Of a DNA stretch of 64,000 nucleotides, positions 18,511 through 26,988 are shown piece after piece. A program made the position numbers and the translations under genes. Origin of the DNA: Bacteroidota bacterium (GTDB lineage: Bacteria > Bacteroidota > Bacteroidia > Cytophagales > Cyclobacteriaceae); assembly GCA_022567155.1 (NCBI GenBank), contig JADFHN010000005.1, positions 22,022 to 86,021 of the forward strand, read 5' to 3'. Positions within the stretch are counted from its first letter, which is position 1; each line of letters opens with the position of its first letter. The notes below the pieces were generated by a model, which did no database searches, had not been told where the DNA came from, and saw nothing but the letters and a program-made list of their open reading frames with translations.

Positions 18511-19113
18511 CTACGGATATATAATGAGTGCCTCTATCGTGTAGTTAACCGTATCTTTCAGCCGAAGTTTTTGTTTGCCTTTTATGAGGAAAGAATGCAA
18601 CACTACCTCCTTATTGGATTCATCAAAGTACATGGCCATGTTGAGTGAAGAATAAAACAATTCATTTTTTTCTTCTTTTACAATTTCAATTTTCCTTAGG
18701 CTGTTTATTTCATTGAGATAATATACCCGTATGGCCTTGATGCGCAATTTTTCATCGTTTATCGGGATAAACATATCAAATAACAAATTGCTGTGAATGT
18801 CTTTTTCAGCTTTCTTAACCGAATATGCTTTTGAAAATGCTGGTTTGTTTATGTCAGCTTCTCTAAACAAGGCAAGCTCCCTGGCCCATCCTGCACTATC
18901 GAACTGCATATGTTTTTCTTCGGTATTTCCATTCACTGTGGCTTTTTTATAAAGCCGGGCGTTTTTTTGTGTCAGCTTAATAATCTGCCTTCTGATCAGG
19001 CTGTCGAGGTTATAGTACTCCTGTATCTGCTGCTTTTCAGACCCGACCGTATTGCATGATACTAATACCCCAGCCCACAGAACCAATAAAACCGATGATG
19101 TTACCCTGGTCAT
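18511..19113 (-). CDS. Hypothetical lipoprotein
   Basis: The 200-residue product has a lipoprotein signal peptide with lipobox LVSC (Cys20), so it should be a membrane-anchored envelope protein. No further domain is recognised; the remainder is polar with a beta-rich C-terminus. Its start overlaps the gpmI stop by 4 bp, which suggests co-transcription with gpmI. Confidence 0.7.
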   Translation of the reverse strand: MTRVTSSVLLVLWAGVLVSCNTVGSEKQQIQEYYNLDSLIRRQIIKLTQKNARLYKKATVNGNTEEKHMQFDSAGWARELALFREADINKPAFSKAYSVKKAEKDIHSNLLFDMFIPINDEKLRIKAIRVYYLNEINSLRKIEIVKEEKNELFYSSLNMAMYFDESNKEVVLHSFLIKGKQKLRLKDTVNYTIEALIIYP

Positions 19114-20642
19114 ACCGCAACTAACACTTCTCCAGTCATTTCAGCAGGAATGGGTATTCCCATAAGCGTAAGAATAGTGGGTGCAAGGTCTCCGAGTTTA
19201 CCATTTTTTATATTCCCCCTGAATTCATCATCCACCAGGATGCAGGGTACAAGGTTGGTGGTATGAGCCGTGTTGGGTGTTCCATCTTCATTTATCATCA
19301 TGTCTGAGTTGCCGTGATCAGCAATAATAATTGTTATATAGCCATTTTTCAGTGCTGCGGTTACAACCTTTTCTGTACATTGATCAACGGTTTCGCAAGC
19401 TATAACAACGGCTTCAAACACCCCTGTGTGACCCACCATGTCGGGGTTAGCAAAATTGAGAATAATAAAATCGGTATCACCTTTGTCAAGTTCAGGAATA
19501 ATTTTATCCCGGATACCGGCGGCGCTCATCTCAGGCTTCAGGTCATAGGTAGCCACTTTGGGTGAAGGGCATAATATCCGCTTCTCGCCTTCAAACGCCT
19601 CCTCACGTCCGCCTGAAAAGAAGAATGTAACATGCGGATACTTTTCGGTTTCAGCAATTCGTATCTGTTTTTTCCCTTCTTTTTCAAAAACTTCTCCAAG
19701 GGTGTTCGCCAGGTTTTCCTTATTAAAGATTACATGTATATTTTGAAATGAGTCGTCATAATTGGTCATTGTAACATAGTGCAAATCAAGTTTCGACATA
19801 CCGAATTCAGGGAAATCCCTTTGCGTGAGCACCTCGGTAATCTCTCTTCCCCTGTCAGTTCTGAAATTAAAACTTATAACCACATCCCCGTCACTTATTA
19901 ACCCGATCGGATTTCCTTCCTGATCGGTATGAATAATAGGTTTGATAAATTCATCCGTAACGCTCTGCTCATAAGACTTCTCTATACTGTGTAGAAGGTC
20001 ATCTGATGGAATGCCGATCCCCTTTACCATAGCATCATAAGCAAGCTTCACTCTTTCCCACCTCTTATCCCGATCCATGGCATAATATCTGCCGGTAACC
20101 GAGGCAATCCGGCCGGTAGTTTTTTTCAGATGATCTTGCAGTTCGCGTATGAAACCCGTTCCGCTTTTCGGATCACAATCGCGTCCGTCGGTAAAGGCAT
20201 GAATGCAAACCTGGTTCGAATCAAGACCATAATCTGCTACTATGCTGCATAATCCTTTCAGGTGAATAATGTGGGAATGCACGCCACCGTCTGACAATAA
20301 ACCGATAAAGTGAACTTTCTTGTTTTCTTTTTTCGCATAGTTTACGGCTTTTTTTAGTTCTTCATTTTTCCCCAGTGTGCTCTCATCAATGGCTTTATGT
20401 ATTTTTACCAGGTCCTGATATACGATCCTGCCTGCACCAATATTCATATGGCCAACCTCCGAATTACCCATCTGGCCGTCGGGTAACCCGACAAACAGTT
20501 CTGAGGCATTCAGCCTGCTATGTGGATATTTTGTATAAAGCGAATCAATAAAAGGTGTATTTGCCTGATCAATTGCAGAAACTTCTTTGTTTGTAGCTAT
20601 TCCCCAGCCATCAAGTATCATTAAGAGAACTTTTTTTCCCAT
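19110..20642 (-). CDS. gpmI: 2,3-bisphosphoglycerate-independent phosphoglycerate mutase
   Basis: GpmI interconverts 3- and 2-phosphoglycerate in glycolysis. From MGKKVLLMILDGWG (start 20642) it is 510 residues, the usual length. Catalytic and metal motifs are visible: LMILDGWG, the nucleophile Ser in MGNSEVGHMN, HAFTDGRDCDP, NFRTDRGRE, NFANPDMVGHTG and IADHGNSDMM. An upstream in-frame ATG at 20705 would add 21 residues unlike the family and would overlap the promoter region. Confidence 0.96.
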   Translation of the reverse strand: MGKKVLLMILDGWGIATNKEVSAIDQANTPFIDSLYTKYPHSRLNASELFVGLPDGQMGNSEVGHMNIGAGRIVYQDLVKIHKAIDESTLGKNEELKKAVNYAKKENKKVHFIGLLSDGGVHSHIIHLKGLCSIVADYGLDSNQVCIHAFTDGRDCDPKSGTGFIRELQDHLKKTTGRIASVTGRYYAMDRDKRWERVKLAYDAMVKGIGIPSDDLLHSIEKSYEQSVTDEFIKPIIHTDQEGNPIGLISDGDVVISFNFRTDRGREITEVLTQRDFPEFGMSKLDLHYVTMTNYDDSFQNIHVIFNKENLANTLGEVFEKEGKKQIRIAETEKYPHVTFFFSGGREEAFEGEKRILCPSPKVATYDLKPEMSAAGIRDKIIPELDKGDTDFIILNFANPDMVGHTGVFEAVVIACETVDQCTEKVVTAALKNGYITIIIADHGNSDMMINEDGTPNTAHTTNLVPCILVDDEFRGNIKNGKLGDLAPTILTLMGIPIPAEMTGEVLVAV

Positions 20643-20688
20643 ATATTTTTTTCTGCTATTGCTTATTTCTTCGTTTTTATGATTTTTG

Positions 20689-20696
20689 CAAATATA
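20689..20696 (-). promoter_or_regulatory. Candidate -7 element for gpmI
   Basis: TATATTTG on the minus strand matches TAnnTTTG about 47 nt upstream of the chosen gpmI ATG. It lies inside the longer reading frame, which supports the shorter start. No -33 TTTG is visible at 19-21 nt. Confidence 0.4.
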
Positions 20697-20777
20697 ACTA
20701 TTCAAATTCAGGTTTGTATGGTAGAACTGTTTATTGTAATTTCAAAGCTTCAGATACGTTTATTAAATTAAGTGGCA

Positions 20778-20785
20778 TAATTTTG
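20778..20785 (+). promoter_or_regulatory. Candidate -7 element for the DUF4783-nadC operon
   Basis: TAATTTTG fits TAnnTTTG and lies 21 nt upstream of the ATG at 20807. The -33 region is not well matched. Confidence 0.35.
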
Positions 20786-20806
20786 GCGCTATTCATTGAC
20801 AACAAC

Positions 20807-21208
20807 ATGAAGAATACTGGAGTTACAGGAGGGTTGCTTGCAATTTTGCTTCTTATCGGATTCACGGATCTGAGGGCGCAGGGTGATGTAATAAGCGATG
20901 TTAAAAGTGCATTGAACGCCGGCAGTTCAAAAGAACTCGTGAAATTTTTGGATAAAACTACTGATATTGATGTAGATGGCGATCGCTCGTCCTACAGTCG
21001 CACACAGGCTGAAGTGGTCTTAAAGGATTTTTTTAAGAAATATCCTCCTACCAATTTTCAGATAATACATCAGGGGGCCTCCAGGGCAGGCTCGCCCTAT
21101 GTAATCGGCCAATACACGTTTAAAGCCGGAACATTCAGGGTGTGGATCAGACTTAAAAAAGAGGATGAGGTTTTCAGGGTTCATGCAATGAGTTTTTATA
21201 AAGACTAA
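20807..21208 (+). CDS. DUF4783 family secreted protein
   Basis: From ATG 20807 the product is 133 residues with a cleavable signal peptide (MKNTGVTGGLLAILLLIGF up to about DLRAQ). The mature domain is a small NTF2-like fold typical of DUF4783 (VKSALNAGSSKELVKFL, then FKAGTFRVWIRLKK near the end). In Bacteroidota this gene commonly precedes nadC, as here with a 12-bp gap. Its function is unknown. A longer frame from 20714 would run through the promoter and bury the signal peptide. Confidence 0.75.
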   Translation: MKNTGVTGGLLAILLLIGFTDLRAQGDVISDVKSALNAGSSKELVKFLDKTTDIDVDGDRSSYSRTQAEVVLKDFFKKYPPTNFQIIHQGASRAGSPYVIGQYTFKAGTFRVWIRLKKEDEVFRVHAMSFYKD

Positions 21209-21220
21209 TGAGGAATTGTT

Positions 21221-22090
21221 TTGATGACTTCTACTGATTACCTGAATGAACAAGCTATCCAATCATTTATCGATAATGCCATACAGGAAGATGTAGGAAA
21301 CGGCGATCAAAGCTCAATCGCTTCCATTCCATCTGATACGGAAGCAACAGCTAAATTGCATATCAAAGAAAGTGGAATCATTGCCGGCATGGTACTGGCT
21401 GAAAAAATATTTTATAAGATTGACTCATCGCTGATTTTTGAACGGTATGTAAATGATGGGGATAATGTGGTGAAAAATGATATTACATTTCAAATCCGGG
21501 GGCGTGCCCGTTCCATACTTACGGCCGAAAGACTGGTCTTGAACTGTATGCAGCGGATGTCAGGAATTGCGACTAAAACACGTCATTTGTTAGAGATGAT
21601 AAAAGGAAGTAACGCCCGGCTGCTCGACACCCGTAAAACGACTCCAAATTTCAGACTGGCAGAAAAATGGGCCGTAAAAATCGGCGGAGGTAAAAACCAT
21701 CGATTCGGCCTCTATGACATGATCATGCTGAAAGACAACCATATTGATTTTGCAGGTGGTATAAAAAAAGCCATAACCGCCACGCAAAAATATTTATTAG
21801 AAACCGGCCAGACACTGAAAATAGAAATTGAAACAAGAAATCTAAAGGAAGTGGAAGAAGTACTCGATATTGGCGGGGTAGATATAATCATGCTTGATAA
21901 TATGATGCCGTCGGAAATGCGTGAAGCGATCCGTATGATCGCCGGCAGATATATTACTGAAGCAAGCGGAGGAATTACCGAACAAAATATCCGGGAGGTT
22001 GCCGAATGCGGCATTGACTTCATTTCCGCAGGCGTACTTACACATTCTTTTAAAAGCCTCGACCTTTCGTTAAAAGCTACTTCTGTCTGA
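21221..22090 (+). CDS. nadC: Nicotinate-nucleotide pyrophosphorylase (quinolinate phosphoribosyltransferase)
   Basis: NadC turns quinolinate and PRPP into nicotinate mononucleotide for de novo NAD synthesis. The 289-residue protein has LNCMQRMSGIATKTR, the DTRKTTPNFRLAEKWAV substrate-binding segment, the KNHRFGLYDMIMLKDNH loop, and the barrel end EASGGITEQNIREVAECGIDFIS. Length is normal. It follows the DUF4783 gene. Confidence 0.97.
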   Translation: MMTSTDYLNEQAIQSFIDNAIQEDVGNGDQSSIASIPSDTEATAKLHIKESGIIAGMVLAEKIFYKIDSSLIFERYVNDGDNVVKNDITFQIRGRARSILTAERLVLNCMQRMSGIATKTRHLLEMIKGSNARLLDTRKTTPNFRLAEKWAVKIGGGKNHRFGLYDMIMLKDNHIDFAGGIKKAITATQKYLLETGQTLKIEIETRNLKEVEEVLDIGGVDIIMLDNMMPSEMREAIRMIAGRYITEASGGITEQNIREVAECGIDFISAGVLTHSFKSLDLSLKATSV

Positions 22091-22157
22091 GAATTGGTTA
22101 AGCGAATATTACTGCCACATCCGGCTGAATTTATCAATAATTCTTATTCGAAGCCAT

Positions 22158-22165
22158 TATCTTTG
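22158..22165 (+). promoter_or_regulatory. Candidate -7 element for the YcxB-like gene
   Basis: TATCTTTG fits TAnnTTTG 37 nt upstream of the ATG at 22203. The -33 element is not evident. Confidence 0.35.
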
Positions 22166-22202
22166 CAATGTTTTTTATACTGAATTTTTAGGCACTCTCT
22201 AA

Positions 22203-22676
22203 ATGAACGTAAGAACAAAGAAATACAAACTCAATACAGGCACGTACATCAAACTAGGTTTACTGAATCTTTTACAGGAGCAATGGTGGGTGATTTTGAT
22301 TGCACTGGCTATATGCGGTGGTTATCTCATAATCCCTTCAGCCTGGTGGTTTATAGGAGCGGGAAGCGGATTGGCACTTTATATATTGTTTTGGGTGATC
22401 CAGTTTGCCGGCGTAACGCAGCACGAACAAAGTAAATTCTTATTTGACAGACTCGGTTATGAAATCAACAGCCAGCAGATTCTCATCAAAGTGTCGTCCA
22501 AACAGGGGATGCCCCTTAAGTGGGACAATATCAAAAGAGCAAAAGTAGGAAAAGATTATATCCTGCTTGTGATAAGCAAGGTGCAGCTTATTCATTTACC
22601 TTTTAGAATATTCAATTCAACAAACGAGCGAAAGTTTGTTGAAACCATTTTAAAAAGGAAGGGATATATTAAATAA
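22203..22676 (+). CDS. YcxB-like membrane protein
   Basis: The 157-residue protein has two adjacent membrane helices (about 30-70: VILIALAICGGYLII, AGSGLALYILFWVIQFAG). A C-terminal cytoplasmic beta-domain follows (GYEINSQQILIKVSSKQGMPLKWDNIKRAKVGKDYILLVIS, then LPFRIF). This layout fits the YcxB-like/PH-like family of unknown function. recX starts 25 bp downstream. Confidence 0.6.
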   Translation: MNVRTKKYKLNTGTYIKLGLLNLLQEQWWVILIALAICGGYLIIPSAWWFIGAGSGLALYILFWVIQFAGVTQHEQSKFLFDRLGYEINSQQILIKVSSKQGMPLKWDNIKRAKVGKDYILLVISKVQLIHLPFRIFNSTNERKFVETILKRKGYIK

Positions 22677-22701
22677 AATAGCCGGCGGCAATTTCCAGCA
22701 T

Positions 22702-23181
22702 ATGAAAGCATTTAACAAAACAAAAGCAATAAGTTTTGAAGATGCAAAGGTCAAAGCTGCCTCTTATTGCACGTATCAGGAAAGATGCCAACAGGAGGTG
22801 AGGGATAAGCTTTATGGTTATGGTCTTCACAGAAAAGAAGTAGAAGAGCTTGTCAGCTATCTGATAACCGAAGGATTTATAAATGAAGCAAGGTTTGCAC
22901 GGGCTTATGCAGGCGGAAAATTCAGGATAAAAAAATGGGGAAAAGTACGCATCGCACACGAACTGAAGTTGCGTAAGATATCTGATGCATGTATAATACA
23001 GGGATTTGAAGAGATTGGCGAAGAAGAATATATTCAGACACTGGACACCCTGATCAATAAAAAATCTGCATTATTGAAGCATAAAAATACACTAATAGAA
23101 AAGAAGAAAGTGGCCGATTATCTTATAAACAAAGGATATGAACGTGCATTGGTCTGGGACAGGTTAAAGGATTACGGATAA
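22702..23181 (+). CDS. recX: Regulatory protein RecX
   Basis: RecX binds RecA filaments and limits recombinase activity. The 159-residue helical protein carries the family pattern: CTYQERCQQEVRDKLYGYGL, LITEGFINEARFARAYAGGKFRIKKWGKVRIAHELKLR, and a C-terminal LINKGYERALVWDRLK. recA is not in the window. Confidence 0.9.
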   Translation: MKAFNKTKAISFEDAKVKAASYCTYQERCQQEVRDKLYGYGLHRKEVEELVSYLITEGFINEARFARAYAGGKFRIKKWGKVRIAHELKLRKISDACIIQGFEEIGEEEYIQTLDTLINKKSALLKHKNTLIEKKKVADYLINKGYERALVWDRLKDYG

Positions 23182-23336
23182 GCAAAAGAATATATTAAAA
23201 CCAATTTCCGGCTCCGGATGCATTTAATAATCAGAATGTTTAGTTTTGGAACCAATTGGGGCTTAAAAGAGTTTTTATATTCTATAAACTATATGCTGTA
23301 CAGATGCATATAGCTTATCATTTAATACAAGGAAAA

Positions 23337-23852
23337 ATGGACATCAAAACCGCATGTAAAAGTGTATTATTACAACTTGATCAGGTCGTTAACCAAATAG
23401 ATCATGTTGATTACTCCAAACCTATAGAAATATTGAGCGGATCCACGCTTGGACAGCATATACGCCATACCATTGAGTTTTTCATATGTCTTCAGGAGGG
23501 TTGTCTGAGCGGAGTAGTAAACTATGATAAAAGACGCCGTGATGTGACTATCGAGGAAGATCCGGAACGGGCAAAAGAAAGTATAGCCGGCATCCGGAAA
23601 TTCGTTGATAAAATGCCTGAAGATTTTCCCCTTGTTCTGGAAGTTAATTACGATTTAAATATTGAGGATATCCAGACAGTACAGTCAAACTTTATCAGGG
23701 AGTTAACCTACAACATTGAACATACCGTGCACCATATGGCCATTCTGAAAATAGGACTTGCTGATATTACACCGTATGTTAGGGTTCCTAAAGGATTTGG
23801 CGTTGCGGTATCTACCTTGCGATACAGGAAGGAGCAGGATTTTGAAGTCTGA
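23337..23852 (+). CDS. DinB-superfamily protein
   Basis: Starting at ATG 23337 (preceded by the purine-rich AAGGAAAA), the product is 171 residues. It has the four-helix pattern and metal-type histidines of the DinB/YfiT superfamily (LGQHIRHTIEFF and YNIEHTVHHMAILKIG). Family members include thiol transferases and metal-dependent hydrolases; the substrate is unknown here. A TTG at 23256 would add 27 residues without family similarity. An ATP-grasp gene starts 8 bp after its stop. Confidence 0.75.
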   Translation: MDIKTACKSVLLQLDQVVNQIDHVDYSKPIEILSGSTLGQHIRHTIEFFICLQEGCLSGVVNYDKRRRDVTIEEDPERAKESIAGIRKFVDKMPEDFPLVLEVNYDLNIEDIQTVQSNFIRELTYNIEHTVHHMAILKIGLADITPYVRVPKGFGVAVSTLRYRKEQDFEV

Positions 23853-23860
23853 GTTGAATT

Positions 23861-24931
23861 TTGAATCCGATACAAAAAATAAAAACATCTAATTTCTGGA
23901 TACGGCTTACTCACTGGGAATTCTGGCCGTTTGAAGTTGTTTATATACCAATATTCATTTATTGGTTATGGCTTTCGCTTCGTGCCCGGTCGTTGTTCTT
24001 TTTTACGGCTTCCAATCCAGGTATTATGTATGGCGGTATGTTAGGTGAATCCAAGTATGAGATTCTGATGGGCCTACCCGTAACGCTCATTCCCAAAACA
24101 GTAATCGCCAATAATCATATCACCCTTCCGGCAGCACTGGATATGATGAAACATCATAACCTCCGGTTTCCCATTATTCTTAAACCCGATATCGGTGAGC
24201 GTGGATGGCAGGTTGAGAAAATAGCGAATGAAAATGAGTTGGAAGCATACCTGAATGCCAATAATGTGGACATTCTGTTTCAGGAATACATTGATCTTCC
24301 ACTTGAGCTGGGGATCTTATATTACCGCTTTCCTGACAAAAAAACAGGGCGGATTACATCGGTAGTGAAAAAGAAAATGCTGGAAATAACCGGAAACGGA
24401 TCTTCTACCATTAAAGAGCTGATGTATTCAATCCCCAGGGCAAAACTTCAAATCGAAACATTCGAAAAGGACCAGCCCGAGGTGTTGGCTAACGTACCAG
24501 CCAGTGGAGAGAAAATCGAACTTATGCCTATCGGTAACCACTGCCGGGGAACTACATTTCTCAATGCCAATGACCTTATCACCAAAGAACTCACTGCTGT
24601 TTTTGATGCGGTTAGCGATAAAATTGATGGCTTTTATTTCGGCCGGTTCGATATCAGGTGTGAATCGAAAGAAGCCTTGTACAATGGGAAAATGAAAATC
24701 ATGGAACTCAACGGAGCCGGATCCGAACCGGGCCATATTTATCATCCGGGGGCACGATTGATTGATGCGTACAAATCTCTTTTTTCGCACTGGAAAGCAC
24801 TGTTTTTAATTAGCAGGATGAATAATAAGCGGGGCATTCCCTACCTTTCATTCGTTGAAGGCCTCCGGGTTATTAAAAAACTTCGGGATTACAATAAGCT
24901 AAAAGTCAAAACACTTAACCTGAATGTATGA
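23861..24931 (+). CDS. Membrane-associated ATP-grasp protein (D-Ala-D-Ala ligase-like)
   Basis: The 356-residue protein has one hydrophobic N-terminal segment (about residues 20-45, WEFWPFEVVYIPIFIYWLWL) and then an ATP-grasp fold. It has PIILKPDIGERGWQVEKI for the ATP lid, FQEYIDLPLELGILYYR, the GNGSSTIKEL loop, and YFGRFDIRCES followed by MELNGAGSEPGHIYHP for metal binding. ATP-grasp enzymes join a carboxylate to an amine or thiol; the substrate is unknown. The start is TTG at 23861, since no ATG gives the conserved N-terminal helix. Its end overlaps the LysE-family gene by 4 bp (ATGA). Confidence 0.75.
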   Translation: MNPIQKIKTSNFWIRLTHWEFWPFEVVYIPIFIYWLWLSLRARSLFFFTASNPGIMYGGMLGESKYEILMGLPVTLIPKTVIANNHITLPAALDMMKHHNLRFPIILKPDIGERGWQVEKIANENELEAYLNANNVDILFQEYIDLPLELGILYYRFPDKKTGRITSVVKKKMLEITGNGSSTIKELMYSIPRAKLQIETFEKDQPEVLANVPASGEKIELMPIGNHCRGTTFLNANDLITKELTAVFDAVSDKIDGFYFGRFDIRCESKEALYNGKMKIMELNGAGSEPGHIYHPGARLIDAYKSLFSHWKALFLISRMNNKRGIPYLSFVEGLRVIKKLRDYNKLKVKTLNLNV

Positions 24932-25554
24932 TAGGTTTGCAGAATCTTGTTTTAGGTTTTTTCTTTAGTTTTATTGGGTCAATACCACCAGGCACCATTA
25001 ATCTTAGTGTAATCCAATTGGGGTTACGAAAGAATGTTGCTGCTGCATTCAGGATGGGAATTGCCGCTGCCCTTGTGGAATTTGTATATGCTGCAATTGC
25101 TATAAAATTTCAGATTTACATTTCATCAAATCCGACTATTAAAAACAACTTTATACTAATATCAGCAGCGGTACTAATACTACTCGGCCTGATGAACCTG
25201 GTTTCAGTTAAAATGAAGAAAACAGGTAGAAAAAATAAACTGGCGGCCATTTCAGCAAGCGGTTTCCGCAAAGGAGTTTTGATAAGCATGGCCAATCCTC
25301 TTGCTATGCCTTTCTGGATCGGAGTGACTGCCTACCTCCAGAGCAACGCCTGGATAGACTTCAGCAACACGCCCATATGGTCGTATGTGTGCGGGATTTC
25401 ATTTGGAACGCTTGCCGTTTTGAGTCTGTTGTCCATAATAGCCTTTAAAACAGGCAGATTCATTGAGCCTGATAACAAACTGATTAAAATAATTCCCGGT
25501 ATTGTACTCCTGTCATTAGGCCTCTATTCGATGATGAATTTATACGTTTTTTAG
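24928..25554 (+). CDS. LysE/RhtB-family exporter
   Basis: The 208-residue protein has about six membrane helices. It shows the family signature near the N-terminus (FIGSIPPGTINLSVIQLGLRKN) and the second-half motif FRKGVLISMANPLAMPFWIGV. Family members export amino acids or related small molecules. It is translationally coupled to the upstream ATP-grasp gene and is followed by an intrinsic terminator. Confidence 0.85.
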   Translation: MIGLQNLVLGFFFSFIGSIPPGTINLSVIQLGLRKNVAAAFRMGIAAALVEFVYAAIAIKFQIYISSNPTIKNNFILISAAVLILLGLMNLVSVKMKKTGRKNKLAAISASGFRKGVLISMANPLAMPFWIGVTAYLQSNAWIDFSNTPIWSYVCGISFGTLAVLSLLSIIAFKTGRFIEPDNKLIKIIPGIVLLSLGLYSMMNLYVF

Positions 25555-25679
25555 TAGAAACAGGCCTGTTAAATCCAGATTGATAGTTGCAAGTAAATTC
25601 CAAACACTGAGCTCGCCTTGTGTGAAGATCTAATCTGCGTATATATCCGAATACACAGCACTGAAATGTTGTGACAATC

Positions 25680-25702
25680 CCTGAAATTGAATCAGGTTTT
25701 TT
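25680..25702 (+). terminator. Rho-independent terminator after the LysE gene
   Basis: The stem CCTGA/TCAGG (25680-25684 and 25692-25696) with a 7-nt loop is followed by six T residues. It ends at the stop codon of the convergent DUF4105 gene. The stem is short, so strength is uncertain. Confidence 0.55.
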
Positions 25703-26921
25703 ATTTATTGTACGCACTGCCCCACCCGATCCAGGCTGCCCGCAATGTAATCATCATTATAACAGGTATAAGTGAAAAATGTAGCATTTGCGGCTGCCAT
25801 TTCCAACTTATCAAAAGCAGGACCATTACCATGACCGTGGTCCTGAAATAATATTTAATGAATGGATGTTTAATTTCCCTCAGAATTAAAAAGGCCATAA
25901 CAATATGAGGGGGGAATGCCCACAAGATATTGAGATTTCGGGCCGCCGCAGCATGATTAGTGGCAAACCACAATAATGTGAGAAAGATGCCCAGAAATCC
26001 TGTGAAAAAGAAAAGTCCGAAATCAATATATTTACCTTTTTTTTGTTTATTCCGGTTCACCCACGTAATAGCAATCCCGGTCACCAGCAGCAAAGTAAAC
26101 ACCAGCAGCGGAGTAATAATTGTTTTAGATTGCGTAGGTGTACTTTTAAACTCGACGTTGATTGCTTTCACAACTGGTATTTCAGAGCCATCAGGCCTGG
26201 TTAGCCAGGCATGTTTAAAACCGGATTCGATATAATCAGGTATATACATGTATTCATACGGTGAGAGGGGTTTATCCATGGGCATTCCCAGGCAAAAATC
26301 AATTCCCAGGTCGCCCCAGTGAAACTTACCAAGCAGGTAATGATCGGTAAGCTCCCGCACGGTTTCCTGCGTGAAGATATAACTGCCGTCGAACCGTATG
26401 GAATCTTCAAAAACATCAACAAACACATCTCTGATACGTGTAGCACAATTGTCGTAGAAATAATCATAATTGTAACTGGCATTCTCCGGACGTGCATTTT
26501 GTTCTAAATAATTAAAAACCCGCTGCCGTTGTCCGGGATCAAGATCGAGCACTTGTTCGTGGATAAACCGGTTGTAGTATATATAGAAACGCTTCAGTTG
26601 GCTGTAATCATAAACCGATAATTTATACAGCAAATCACCTCGTGCAAAATTGAGATAAAAGTTGGGCTGATCAAAGTCGAACGTACCGTAGTTATAGGCA
26701 AGGTCAATTTCATTTACCGGATCGTACACACGAATAGCATTATGTCCGAAGGCGGCATACAATTCTCGTAGATCCGGTCCCATAGTGATCACACTTATCT
26801 GCGAACGATCAGAAAGCCTGATATTTGGGGTTTCCTGTCCGTATACAGCTGCATGAATAAATACCAGGTAAAGACTGAATGATGCCTTTTTCAAGCAATT
26901 TATAATGTATGAATGCCACAT
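25701..26921 (-). CDS. DUF4105 (Lnb N-terminal-like) membrane protein
   Basis: The N-terminal part after a signal-like segment (start at 26921, MWHSYIINCLKKASFSLY) is a DUF4105/Lnb-type papain-like domain: GPDLRELYAAFGHNAIRVYDP, YNYGTFDFDQPNFYLNFARGDLLYKLSVYDY and NYDYFYDNCATRIRDVF, with a candidate Cys and His. The C-terminal third has several membrane helices. Function in the periplasm is unknown. The frame could begin at 26999, but that overlaps the start of the divergent radical SAM gene. Confidence 0.75.
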   Translation of the reverse strand: MWHSYIINCLKKASFSLYLVFIHAAVYGQETPNIRLSDRSQISVITMGPDLRELYAAFGHNAIRVYDPVNEIDLAYNYGTFDFDQPNFYLNFARGDLLYKLSVYDYSQLKRFYIYYNRFIHEQVLDLDPGQRQRVFNYLEQNARPENASYNYDYFYDNCATRIRDVFVDVFEDSIRFDGSYIFTQETVRELTDHYLLGKFHWGDLGIDFCLGMPMDKPLSPYEYMYIPDYIESGFKHAWLTRPDGSEIPVVKAINVEFKSTPTQSKTIITPLLVFTLLLVTGIAITWVNRNKQKKGKYIDFGLFFFTGFLGIFLTLLWFATNHAAAARNLNILWAFPPHIVMAFLILREIKHPFIKYYFRTTVMVMVLLLISWKWQPQMLHFSLIPVIMMITLRAAWIGWGSAYNK

Positions 26922-26988
26922 GCGATTTTTTACATCCGCCAATTTAAAAAAATTAGACGTAGATTTAACTAATAAACCCGCAGTAGTT

